From assembly GCA_013214885.1 (NCBI GenBank), contig JABSRS010000125.1, positions 1 to 8,935 of the forward strand: 8,935 nucleotides of DNA, given 5' to 3'. Shown one piece after another: positions 1 to 6,293 of this stretch. The DNA comes from Gammaproteobacteria bacterium (lineage in GTDB: Bacteria; Pseudomonadota; Gammaproteobacteria; Enterobacterales; Psychrobiaceae). Each line of letters begins with the position of its first letter. Position 1 is the stretch's first letter. The position numbers and the translations under genes are program-made. The notes beneath the pieces are model-generated. The model did no database searches. It had not been told where the DNA came from and saw only the letters and a list, made by a program, of their open reading frames with translations.

Positions 1-204
1 GTGGCATTAGGAAGTCCGCCGAAGTAGTGATGGGTTTACAGCGACTTGCTGTTCAAGTGGCAACACTTTACTCATACATAGCGTTTTTTTTGACCCGTTA
101 TTCGCTAAAACACCCTGATAGACTAATTTCTCACTTTCATATTTATCATCGATACGGTATGTTAATTATCCACATAGAATTAAAGGTCCTTTGGAGTTAG
201 CGCG

Positions 205-1410
205 GTGTTTAACAAGTCGAATAAATTACATAATGTTTGCTACGATATTCGTGGCCCAGTGCACGATGAAGCCCAACGTCTCGAAGAAGAAGGTCACCGA
301 ATTCTCAAGCTAAATATTGGCAACCCTGCCCCATTTGGTTTCGAAGCCCCCGATGAAATTGTCCGTGATGTCATTCATAATTTACCCCAAGCTCAAGGTT
401 ATTGTGAATCCAAAGGTCTGTTTTCAGCACGTAAAGCTGTTTTTCACCATTACCAGCAGATAATTACAGGGATCGATGTCGAAGATATCTATATCGGTAA
501 TGGCGTTTCTGAACTGATCCAAATTGCCACCATGGCGCTGATAAATAATGACGATGAAGTGTTAGTACCTTCGCCTGATTACCCGCTGTGGACCGCATCG
601 GTTCATTTAGCTGGCGGTAAGGCGATTCATTACCGTTGCGACGAACAAGCGGATTGGTTTCCTGATCTCGATGACATTAAAAGCAAAATTACCAGTAACA
701 CTAAAGCTATTGTGCTGATTAATCCCAATAACCCAACGGGTGCGGTTTATTCAAAAGAGCTTATTTTAGAATTACTGGAAGTGGCACGCCAGCATAACCT
801 GGTGGTATTTTCCGATGAAATTTATGACAAAATTTTATATGACGATGCCCAACATGTACATACGGCGTCATTGGCTGATGACTTATTAATCATCACCTTT
901 AATGGCTTATCAAAAGCCTACCGCATCGCAGGTTTCCGTTCTGGGTGGATGGTTGTTTCGGGGGCAAAGTACAAGGCTCAAAGTTATATCAGCGGCCTTA
1001 ACATGCTCGCGTCAATGCGCCTGTGCGCGAATGTTCCGTGCCAACATGCGATTCAAACCGCACTTGGTGGTTACCAAAGTATTAATGAGTTAATTCTTCC
1101 TGGTGGCAGGCTACTTGCGCAACGTAATGCGGCGTGGCAAGCCCTTAATGATATTGATGGCGTTAGTTGCGTCAAACCCCAAGGCGCGATGTATTTATTT
1201 CCCAAGCTTGATATTAACAAGTTTAATATTGTCGACGATCAACGCCTAGTGTTTGATTTACTCAAGAGCGAAAAAATACTATTGGTCCATGGCACAGCCT
1301 TTAACTGGCCAGAGCCAGACCATGTCAGAATTGTTACCCTGCCTCACACCACAGATTTAACCAATGCCATTAAACGCTTTGGCAACTTTTTAGAGCATTA
1401 CAAACAATAG
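205..1410 (+). CDS. alaA: Glutamate-pyruvate aminotransferase AlaA (YfbQ), PLP-dependent
   Basis: This is a class I/II fold-type I aminotransferase that in E. coli makes L-alanine from pyruvate and glutamate in the cytoplasm. The 401-residue product follows E. coli AlaA (YfbQ) along its whole length as I recall that sequence. Visible landmarks are the N-terminal KLHNVCYDIRGPV segment, NIGNPAPFGF (37-46), NPNNPTG (173-179), the SDEIYDKILYDD block with Asp204 and Tyr207 that hold PLP, the Schiff-base lysine Lys237 in NGLSKAYR, and the substrate-carboxylate arginine Arg375 in HVRIVTLP. The start is GTG. A good Shine-Dalgarno sequence, GGAG at 193-196, lies 8 bases upstream, and the protein lines up with the family from there. 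It is full length with no missing catalytic residue. The dGTPase-like gene begins 59 bases downstream with no terminator between, so the two are probably co-transcribed. Confidence 0.95.
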   Translation: MFNKSNKLHNVCYDIRGPVHDEAQRLEEEGHRILKLNIGNPAPFGFEAPDEIVRDVIHNLPQAQGYCESKGLFSARKAVFHHYQQIITGIDVEDIYIGNGVSELIQIATMALINNDDEVLVPSPDYPLWTASVHLAGGKAIHYRCDEQADWFPDLDDIKSKITSNTKAIVLINPNNPTGAVYSKELILELLEVARQHNLVVFSDEIYDKILYDDAQHVHTASLADDLLIITFNGLSKAYRIAGFRSGWMVVSGAKYKAQSYISGLNMLASMRLCANVPCQHAIQTALGGYQSINELILPGGRLLAQRNAAWQALNDIDGVSCVKPQGAMYLFPKLDINKFNIVDDQRLVFDLLKSEKILLVHGTAFNWPEPDHVRIVTLPHTTDLTNAIKRFGNFLEHYKQ

Positions 1411-1469
1411 TCGCCGCGAGGATGTTTAATTCTTAATTATCAAGAAAAAAAGTACTGGAGCACAGTCGT

Positions 1470-2813
1470 TTGAGTAATCAATTACAACAATTCGAAATTT
1501 CAGCTCAATGGGAGCAGCGCAAAGGAGAGCATCGCCAAGCACGGGGTCGTGATCACCGCACGATTTTTCAACGTGATCGGGCGCGAATCCTCCATTCGGC
1601 TGCCTTTAGACGACTGCAGGCTAAAACCCAAGTGGTTGGTATCGGTCAAAGTGATTTTTATCGCACTCGCCTGACTCACTCACTTGAAGTGGCGCAAATT
1701 GGTGCTGGGATCAATGCGCAGCTACGGTTGCACTATCCTCATTTAGCACTGGCGTTAGAAGATGACATGTTAATCGAAGCGTTAGGATTGTCCCATGATA
1801 TTGGCCACCCTCCTTTTGGTCATGGCGGTGAAATTGCGCTGAATTACATGATGCGCGACCATGGCGGCTTTGAGGGCAATGGCCAAACATTTCGAATTTT
1901 AACCCGCTTAGAACCTTATACCCAACATCACGGCATGAACTTAACCCGCCGAACCTTACTGGGGGTACTAAAATATCCCGTCTTGCATGATGCGGTGTGT
2001 GGGCAGTATCAAGATCAAGCCAGTGACAACTTTAGAAAACTCAAAGCTAAAAACTGGTTACCCCCTAAAGCTATTTTTGGGGTTGATTCCGGTTACCTTG
2101 ACTGGGTGTTAGAACCACTGAGTAGCAGCGAACGTGCTTTATTTATTAGTACCAAGCAAGGTGAAGAAGGTATTCATTTACAATCAAAGTTTAAATCTCT
2201 TGATTGCTCGATCATGGAACTAGCTGATGACATTGCCTATTCCGTCCATGATTTAGAAGATGCCATTGTCATGGGGACGGTTAATTTGTCGCAATGGCAA
2301 CAAGATGTTGTCGCTCAAATTGAACCATTAAAAGACAATTGGATTAGTCAGCATATTCATGACATTTCTGACAAACTTTTTGGCAATGAACAATACTTGC
2401 GCAAAGATGCAATTGGCGAACTAGTCAATTCACTAATCACCGCCATTGAGATTGATGAAAATAACCAGTTTGAACAGCCCTTATTAAGATTTAACGCTAA
2501 GTTAGTGCCCTCTTATGCCAAGATCTTGGAAATTTTAAAACAATTCGTGTTAAACCGAGTGATCAACAAGCCAGAGTTTCAAGCAATAGGATACAAAGGA
2601 CAGCAAATAGTGATGGAGTTATTTGAAGCCTTTGCGTCTGATCCAAGCAGGTTATTACCCGATAATACCAAAGACCGTTGGCACCAAGCTCAAGACAAAA
2701 AAGAGGATGTCCAGATGCGAATTATCGCCGATTATATTTCGGGAATGACCGATGAGTTTGCCGCCAAACTTTATCATTCATTATTTACCCCTAAAGGTAT
2801 CAGTCCATTTTAA
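1470..2813 (+). CDS. dgt: dGTPase-like HD-domain triphosphohydrolase (dgt family, anti-phage dGTPase type)
   Basis: This is a deoxynucleotide triphosphohydrolase, a family that cleaves dGTP to deoxyguanosine and triphosphate. The 447-residue protein opens with the family block [23 protein letters not shown] (about 28-50) and carries the HD metal site: His70 in [10 protein letters not shown], His109-Asp110 in [15 protein letters not shown], and Asp253/254 in [15 protein letters not shown]. Length and motif order are normal. The start is TTG, with GGAG at 1457-1460 placed 9 bases upstream; an in-frame stop at 1434-1436 rules out a much longer product. A Shewanella putrefaciens member of this family was reported to defend against phage by depleting dGTP, so a housekeeping or a defence role is possible here, and sequence alone does not decide. 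It directly follows alaA, where I remember the 5'-deoxynucleotidase gene yfbR standing in related genomes; yfbR is absent. Confidence 0.93.
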   Translation: MSNQLQQFEISAQWEQRKGEHRQARGRDHRTIFQRDRARILHSAAFRRLQAKTQVVGIGQSDFYRTRLTHSLEVAQIGAGINAQLRLHYPHLALALEDDMLIEALGLSHDIGHPPFGHGGEIALNYMMRDHGGFEGNGQTFRILTRLEPYTQHHGMNLTRRTLLGVLKYPVLHDAVCGQYQDQASDNFRKLKAKNWLPPKAIFGVDSGYLDWVLEPLSSSERALFISTKQGEEGIHLQSKFKSLDCSIMELADDIAYSVHDLEDAIVMGTVNLSQWQQDVVAQIEPLKDNWISQHIHDISDKLFGNEQYLRKDAIGELVNSLITAIEIDENNQFEQPLLRFNAKLVPSYAKILEILKQFVLNRVINKPEFQAIGYKGQQIVMELFEAFASDPSRLLPDNTKDRWHQAQDKKEDVQMRIIADYISGMTDEFAAKLYHSLFTPKGISPF

Positions 2814-2889
2814 ATCACAGAGAGAGTATGATCGCAATAACAGTTCTGGTAGCATGCTCAGCTAACACTTGCACGCTGAAAAGAAGAAG

Positions 2890-3552
2890 ATGACTAACCA
2901 AAAAATTGCAGTCGCATACTCTGCGCAAGAAGAACGTTTAAATACCATTACCCATGGTATCGGCGCATTATTAAGCATGGTAGGCTTGCTGAGCTTTGTG
3001 GTGATTACCATTGAGCAAAACGATTTCTTTAAGCTAATAACCCACTCTATTTACGGCATTAGTTTATGTTTGTTATTTGGTGCATCCACTTTGTATCATG
3101 GGGCAACATCGGTTAGTGCAAAGTCATTTTATAAATTACTCGATCACTGCGCCATTTATCTTCTGATTGCAGGAACTTACACCCCATTATTACTCCATAT
3201 AATACCAGGGGTACTTGGTAATTCAGTATTGGCATTAATTTGGATTTTGGCAATATTGGGCATTTTTGTCAAAATGCGTTTTGGCAGCCAGTTTAAAAAG
3301 TTCTCAGTCGCTACCTACCTAGTGATGGGTTGGCTATCAATGGTGGTGATCTATCAGTTAATTCAAAGCCTGCCAGCGCAAGGACTATTTCTGCTTGGTT
3401 TAGGCGGTGTGATATATTCCTCGGGGGTTTATTTCTACCTCAATGATAAAATTAAAAACAACCATGCAATTTGGCATATTTTCGTGTTACTTGCTGCGCT
3501 ATGTCACTATTTTTTGATTTTCTTCTATGTATTACCAAATAATATAAATTAA
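2890..3552 (+). CDS. trhA: Hemolysin III / PAQR family membrane protein (TrhA, YqfA type)
   Basis: This is an inner-membrane protein of the bacterial hemolysin III branch of the PAQR superfamily. E. coli TrhA is linked to membrane fluidity and fatty-acid homeostasis; the hemolysin name is historical. The 220 residues show a soluble N-terminus with EERLNTITHGIG (14-25), then about seven hydrophobic segments. The presumed metal-binding residues are in STLYH (Ser66, His70), the LDHCAIYLLIAGTYTP block (84-99) and NHAIWH (His192, His196). I chose ATG 2890 because a purine-rich AAGAAGAAG stretch lies directly before it and family proteins usually start a few residues before the EERLN motif. An in-frame TTG at 2869 would add seven residues but has no Shine-Dalgarno sequence. 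The 76-base gap after dgt shows no terminator, so read-through from alaA-dgt is plausible. Confidence 0.9.
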   Translation: MTNQKIAVAYSAQEERLNTITHGIGALLSMVGLLSFVVITIEQNDFFKLITHSIYGISLCLLFGASTLYHGATSVSAKSFYKLLDHCAIYLLIAGTYTPLLLHIIPGVLGNSVLALIWILAILGIFVKMRFGSQFKKFSVATYLVMGWLSMVVIYQLIQSLPAQGLFLLGLGGVIYSSGVYFYLNDKIKNNHAIWHIFVLLAALCHYFLIFFYVLPNNIN

Positions 3553-3594
3553 TATAACGCATTATTTTAATGCATTATTTTAATGCGTTATATT
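3551..3594. repeat. Perfect 14-bp inverted repeat after trhA, built on a 13-bp tandem repeat
   Basis: The arms AATATAACGCATTA (3551-3564) and TAATGCGTTATATT (3581-3594) are perfect reverse complements around a 16-base AT-rich centre. The same stretch also reads as two direct copies of GCATTATTTTAAT. It begins next to the trhA stop codon. The stem is AT-rich and is followed by TATTGCCCCCC rather than a T-run, so it is not a classical intrinsic terminator. It may protect the trhA mRNA 3' end, weakly terminate transcription, or act as a protein-binding palindrome. Confidence 0.75.
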
Positions 3595-3706
3595 GCCCCC
3601 CTCTCTTTTGAAACATCTTGTGGCAATATCATCGTTTACTTTATTCGATTAACAAATCACAATCTCACTACACGAGACAATTGACACAAATTAGGTTTTT
3701 TTATTG

Positions 3707-4324
3707 ATGGGCGCAACCAAACTGCTTTTGAACATTTTACTACCACTGGCTCTGAGCTTAGCTGTTGCAAGCGTCAGTCAGGCCAAAACACCTCCAACAA
3801 ACAGTATACTTAAAAAAAGTTACCATCAAATAATCGAAGCTTATGCGTCATTAGAACCAAGTATAATGACCAAAGCCTATACCGATGATGGTTATTATGT
3901 CTCGACTGGTAAAAAGCACAACATTGCCCACGGTGCAAAGGAATTGTCAGCCTTATATCAACATTATTTTACTAAAATTAAGAAAAATAACTTCAAGTTG
4001 GCGATTGAATTTAAAGTCATTGACCGACTGATTGACACCAAAAGCATTACCGATGTCGGTTATTATCTGGTCACTGTATCTCCAGCATTAGATCACGAAC
4101 ATCCGATCAAACAACATGCTGGCAAGTATTTAATGACCTTCAAACAAGACGAAAACAACCAGTGGCGTATTTGGTCCGATGCCAACAACAGAGTGAGTGT
4201 TAAAACCTATCATGACGCTGTGATGCTCAGTGATTTGTTTTATGCCTCCAATTTAGAACAATTAACTCAACCGTCTCAACAATGCTCGGTGGCAAAAAAC
4301 TTAGTGGCTAACAATGCCAATTAA
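3707..4324 (+). CDS. Secreted/periplasmic NTF2-like (SnoaL / DUF4440-like) protein of unknown function
   Basis: I recognise the fold class but no specific gene. The 205-residue product starts with a typical Sec signal peptide: a basic Lys5, a hydrophobic core over about residues 6-23, and a likely signal peptidase I site after SQA (Ala26). The mature part has the look of an NTF2-like domain: an N-terminal helix with YHQIIEAYASLEPSIMTKAYTDDGYYV, a central ISxGxxEL-like stretch around IAHGAKELSALYQHYF, and C-terminal strands ending in KYLMTFKQDENNQWRIWSDANNRV. Such domains serve as enzymes or ligand pockets, so no function can be assigned. ATG 3707 is preferred; TTG 3704 is equally readable and lies nearer to the weak AGG at 3693-3695. 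Its last 11 bases overlap the ychJ start, suggesting translational coupling with ychJ. Confidence 0.75.
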   Translation: MGATKLLLNILLPLALSLAVASVSQAKTPPTNSILKKSYHQIIEAYASLEPSIMTKAYTDDGYYVSTGKKHNIAHGAKELSALYQHYFTKIKKNNFKLAIEFKVIDRLIDTKSITDVGYYLVTVSPALDHEHPIKQHAGKYLMTFKQDENNQWRIWSDANNRVSVKTYHDAVMLSDLFYASNLEQLTQPSQQCSVAKNLVANNAN

Positions 4325-4820
4325 GTGTCCCTGTGGTTCAAATGAAAATTATCAGCAGTGCTGTCAGCCATTACATTTAGGTCAAGTCTTGGCCCAATCT
4401 GCCGAGCAGTTAATGCGCAGCCGTTACGCGGCATTCGTTACCCACGAAATCGACTATTTGATTGTTACTCATTCGCCCGAAACGCGTGATCAACTAATCA
4501 AAGCTGACATCATGCAATGGGCTAAAGACAGCCAATGGTTAGGATTAAATGTTGTAAACCATCACCAGAGTTCAGGGAGCGCACAAGTAGAGTTTGTGGC
4601 CTGGTATAAGGTGGATGGTAAGCTACAAGCTCATCATGAATTATCGAATTTTAGTTTAGAAACAATAGATCCAGCCCTGACTGAACTGGTCGGACTAAAC
4701 ACCACTCAAGCTTGGTATTACCATAGTGCCAAACCGTGCGACAGCACAATAAACATCCCAAAACGCAATGACCCTTGCATTTGTGCTAGCGGTAAAAAAT
4801 TCAAGAAGTGTTGTGGCTAG
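4314..4820 (+). CDS. ychJ: YchJ family SEC-C motif protein (UPF0225)
   Basis: This is a cytoplasmic protein of the YchJ/UPF0225 family, whose function is not firmly established. The 168 residues have the full family layout: an N-terminal SEC-C zinc motif (Cys5, Cys7, Cys16, Cys17 in CPCGSNENYQQCC), a central NTF2-like domain starting with the hallmark AEQLMRSRYAAFV (30-42) and including QWLGLNVV and VEFVAWYK, and a second SEC-C motif at the C-terminus (Cys155, Cys157, Cys166, Cys167). The second motif reads CICASGKKFKKCC, so the usual CPCGSG glycine is alanine, while all four metal ligands remain. The ATG lies inside the end of the preceding gene in another frame, with an 11-base overlap and no strong Shine-Dalgarno sequence, so expression probably depends on translation of the upstream gene. 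It converges on a minus-strand gene 14 bases away. Confidence 0.93.
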   Translation: MPIKCPCGSNENYQQCCQPLHLGQVLAQSAEQLMRSRYAAFVTHEIDYLIVTHSPETRDQLIKADIMQWAKDSQWLGLNVVNHHQSSGSAQVEFVAWYKVDGKLQAHHELSNFSLETIDPALTELVGLNTTQAWYYHSAKPCDSTINIPKRNDPCICASGKKFKKCCG

Positions 4821-4833
4821 TTTAAATGAGAGA

Positions 4834-5337
4834 TTAGTGATTAACTAATTGAGCTGAATAATTCTGTTGCAGGGCAATAATACTATCAGGAATGAGCTGT
4901 TCGATTAATGGCTGACTCCGCTGCGAGGTGAACTTTCGTAGTGCACACAATCCCATATTATCAACCACATCGCTGTCAATGCCGTGCTTCTTGCCTAACG
5001 AGAAACTCAATGGCTCGGGGTTTAGACAATGGCTTAATCTAATATCTTGTAACCCGCTATCATTAATCATATGAGTACACTTTAATGACTGTAATTCACC
5101 TAACGGATCAGCAACAAGTGTTTGTAATGGCGGCACTTCAAATTGATCTCTTAGTGATGTGCTGTGGCAATCAACATCCGTAGCAGCATTGGATTGTAAA
5201 TGAAACTGAGCCTGATCTTCAACGTCACCCGACATCAATGCCAATAACAAGGCAAAATTAGCCCTGTCATTTTCGACACTTTTGTTGAGTTGCTGCCCAA
5301 GGTGCAGCTCGTTAGATACTATTTGCTCTATTTGCAT
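4834..5337 (-). CDS. Uncharacterised 167-residue protein, possibly VC2046/SO_3500 family
   Basis: The reading frame is 167 codons with an ATG start, has no signal peptide or membrane segment, and is predicted soluble. The N-terminal half contains LHLGQQLNKSVENDRANFALLLALMSGDVEDQAQFHL, which reminds me of the uncharacterised VC2046/SO_3500 family of Vibrio and Shewanella; this is recollection, not a search result. The middle is acidic and low in recognisable motifs. Later stretches such as GLQDIRLSHCLNPEPLSFSLGKKHGIDSDVVDNMGLCAL look like conserved sequence rather than a random frame. No clear Shine-Dalgarno sequence precedes the start. A 10-bp-arm hairpin stands 12 bases upstream of the ATG and could affect expression. 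It is convergent with ychJ and divergent from the tRNA-Tyr gene. Coding status is likely; function is unknown. Confidence 0.72.
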   Translation of the reverse strand: MQIEQIVSNELHLGQQLNKSVENDRANFALLLALMSGDVEDQAQFHLQSNAATDVDCHSTSLRDQFEVPPLQTLVADPLGELQSLKCTHMINDSGLQDIRLSHCLNPEPLSFSLGKKHGIDSDVVDNMGLCALRKFTSQRSQPLIEQLIPDSIIALQQNYSAQLVNH

Positions 5338-5349
5338 GATGTTGTGTTT

Positions 5350-5374
5350 GATAACTTAACCTAATTAAGTTATC
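5350..5374. promoter_or_regulatory. 10-bp-arm hairpin/palindrome upstream of the minus-strand unknown gene
   Basis: GATAACTTAA (5350-5359) and TTAAGTTATC (5365-5374) are perfect reverse complements separated by five bases. On the minus strand the loop reads TTAGG, and the hairpin ends 12 bases before the ATG at 5337. It could be an operator, or an RNA hairpin in the leader whose loop presents an AGG. No T-run follows, so it is not a standard terminator. Confidence 0.6.
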
Positions 5375-5485
5375 GACAATCAACGAGAAAACTTGAACAT
5401 TTTTTTAATTAACAGTTGAATTAACAGTTAATTGTCCAATAAAAAAGCACTCAGACATTAATTAGATGTTTTTAATAAAAAGCGC

Positions 5486-5514
5486 TTTACCAATGGCTAA
5501 AACTGAACTATTAT
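5486..5514 (+). promoter_or_regulatory. Sigma-70 type promoter of tRNA-Tyr
   Basis: TTTACC (5486-5491) and TATTAT (5509-5514) are separated by exactly 17 bases and lie at the right distance upstream of the tRNA. The following bases, TTGCTCGC, form a GC-rich discriminator of the kind seen at stable-RNA promoters under stringent control. The expected start of transcription is near 5521, which leaves a short 5' leader. This is inferred from position and consensus match only. Confidence 0.55.
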
Positions 5515-5531
5515 TTGCTCGCACTTGAGAT

Positions 5532-5616
5532 GGAGGGGTTCCCGAGTGGCCAAAGGGATCAGATTGTAAATCTGACGGCTCAGCCTTCGGTGGTTCGAAT
5601 CCACCTCCCTCCACCA
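5532..5616 (+). tRNA. tRNA-Tyr (anticodon GTA)
   Basis: An 85-base class II tRNA with encoded CCA end (5614-5616). The acceptor stem GGAGGGG (5532-5538) pairs with TCCCTCC, with one G-U pair, followed by discriminator A5613. The anticodon arm is TCAGA / loop TTGTAAA / TCTGA (5559-5575), with GTA at 5566-5568. A long variable arm follows (CGGCTCAGCCTTCG region), as expected for bacterial tRNA-Tyr. The T arm is GGTGG TTCGAAT CCACC. All stems pair, so this copy should be functional. It is the first unit of a tandem array whose next units are decayed. Confidence 0.97.
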
Positions 5617-5660
5617 TCAAGTCTACTCATAGTATTTCTAATAAAAAATATCATAATTTT

Positions 5661-5862
5661 ATAAAAAGAACCAAAACCATTGGGGATCATCCGACTGTTT
5701 AAATAGCACGGCTATTTTTAATCGCTGATGGCTCGACCTTGCATGGTTCCAATCCATCTAGCTCCACCATTGGGTCTACTCTTAGTTTCAATCTAATTAG
5801 TAAATTCAAAAAGTATTTCTATAAAAAGAACCAAACCCTTGGGGATCATCTAACTCTTTAAC
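5661..5862 (+). repeat. Spacer repeats and trace of a third tRNA-Tyr unit
   Basis: The segment ATAAAAAGAACCAAA followed by an A/C-rich stretch and TTGGGGATCAT occurs at 5661-5690 and again at 5821-5849. Each time it is preceded by a TATTTCTA-like spacer. The second copy runs on as CTAACTCTTTAA, matching the decayed start of copy two (CCGACTGTTTAA). It therefore marks the 5' part of a third tRNA-Tyr unit starting near 5841, about 159 bases after the second. Beyond about 5862 the similarity fades to short scattered matches. Confidence 0.7.
5682..5769 (+). pseudogene. Decayed second copy of tRNA-Tyr
   Basis: The 3' half and the downstream spacer align without gaps to the intact tRNA-Tyr: bases 5726-5786 match 5573-5633 at 47 of 61 positions by my hand count, including the variable arm, T loop, CTCCACCA end and the GTCTACTC-TAGT spacer. 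The 5' half is more diverged, but TGGGG and CCGA-TG at matching places show where it began. The anticodon GTA and its stem are gone and the acceptor stem no longer pairs, so it cannot fold as a tRNA. It starts 150 bases after the intact copy. Confidence 0.85.
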
Positions 5863-5927
5863 TTGGCTATGTCTGAATTAGCTGTTGCTGTACTTTTATA
5901 ATATAAAATTTCATTGGTTGCACCAGA

Positions 5928-6132
5928 CTAACAGGATGCTCCATTTCCCGCTCTTAGTTGCCTTCATCTGGATAGCTGTTAGGAGAAGAAATCAGGGACG
6001 ATTTCTTAGATTTTAGCGCAGGGATGCGCATTAAAATCGCCTCCGTTAAGACAGATATTTAGTTGAAGATCAGCAACTAAATACGGGTCGCTTTTCTTTG
6101 GTTACTTTCTTTGGCGACACAAAGAAAGTAAC
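5928..6132. repeat. Structured intergenic element with five successive inverted repeats
   Basis: Five inverted repeats follow one another in about 205 bases. They are CTAACAG/CTGTTAG (5928-5934, 5976-5982); AAGAAATC/GATTTCTT (5986-5993, 6000-6007); GATTTTA+GCGCA paired with TGCGC+TAAAATC, GGGA loop and a 2-base bulge (6009-6038); TATTTAGTTG/CAACTAAATA (6056-6065, 6074-6083); and a perfect 13-bp-arm pair GTTACTTTCTTTG/CAAAGAAAGTAAC with a GCGACA loop (6101-6132). I recall similar TTTGGTTACTTTCTTTGG-type sequences as frequent intergenic repeats in Shewanella and Vibrio genomes, so a dispersed repeat is likely. No transposase or convincing gene is present. Bases 6133-6234 show nothing I can name. 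Confidence 0.7.
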
Positions 6133-6234
6133 TGGTGTGCCTGCACCTCAGTACAATAATGTGAAATATATAAAGCACATCATAAATCTCACCAAACTTA
6201 ACTTATAATCACTGTTAACTTAGGCATAGCCAAT

Positions 6235-6273
6235 AAAAAAAACCCTGAACTTAGCAAACTAAGATCAGGGTTT
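6235..6273 (-). terminator. Intrinsic terminator of flrA
   Basis: On the minus strand AAACCCTGA pairs with TCAGGGTTT in a 9-bp outer stem. An inner CTTAG/CTAAG helix extends it beyond one A-A mismatch, and the whole is followed by a run of eight T. It begins about 20 bases after the flrA stop codon. This ends the flrA transcript, so no flrBC-like genes are co-transcribed downstream. Confidence 0.92.
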
Positions 6274-6293
6274 ATGAGGATAAAAACGCTGAA

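Noticed and set aside
3..200. Plus-strand open frame of 65 codons running from the window edge to a TAG before alaA.
   Set aside because: The translation (including MGLQRLAVQVATLYSYIAFF) resembles no family I know, has no ribosome site, and runs up to the alaA Shine-Dalgarno sequence. It is more likely leader or intergenic DNA. Nothing else clear is seen in 1-204 beyond short 5-bp inverted repeats and a T-run at about 84-91 without an adjoining stem.
902..1093. Short plus-strand reading frame inside alaA.
   Set aside because: It lies wholly within alaA in another frame and has no family features.
3681..3709. TTGACA at 3681 as the -35 of a promoter for the NTF2-like gene.
   Set aside because: The -10 would fall on the start codon and does not resemble TATAAT.
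4833..4849. ATTAGT/ACTAAT inverted repeat between ychJ and the convergent gene, as a shared terminator.
   Set aside because: The arms are only six AT-rich base pairs, partly inside the minus-strand gene, with no T-run on either side.
5682..5769. The decayed tRNA-Tyr copy read as an attachment-site duplication of an integrated element.
   Set aside because: Homology extends into both flanking spacers and a third unit exists, there is no integrase, and the copies are not identical. Tandem duplication and decay fits better.
6050..6208. Open frame of about 50 codons over the multi-hairpin element (includes GRFSLVTFFGDTKKVTGVPAP).
   Set aside because: It has no ATG and no ribosome site, and it crosses two perfect inverted repeats. 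It is explained by the repeat sequence itself.
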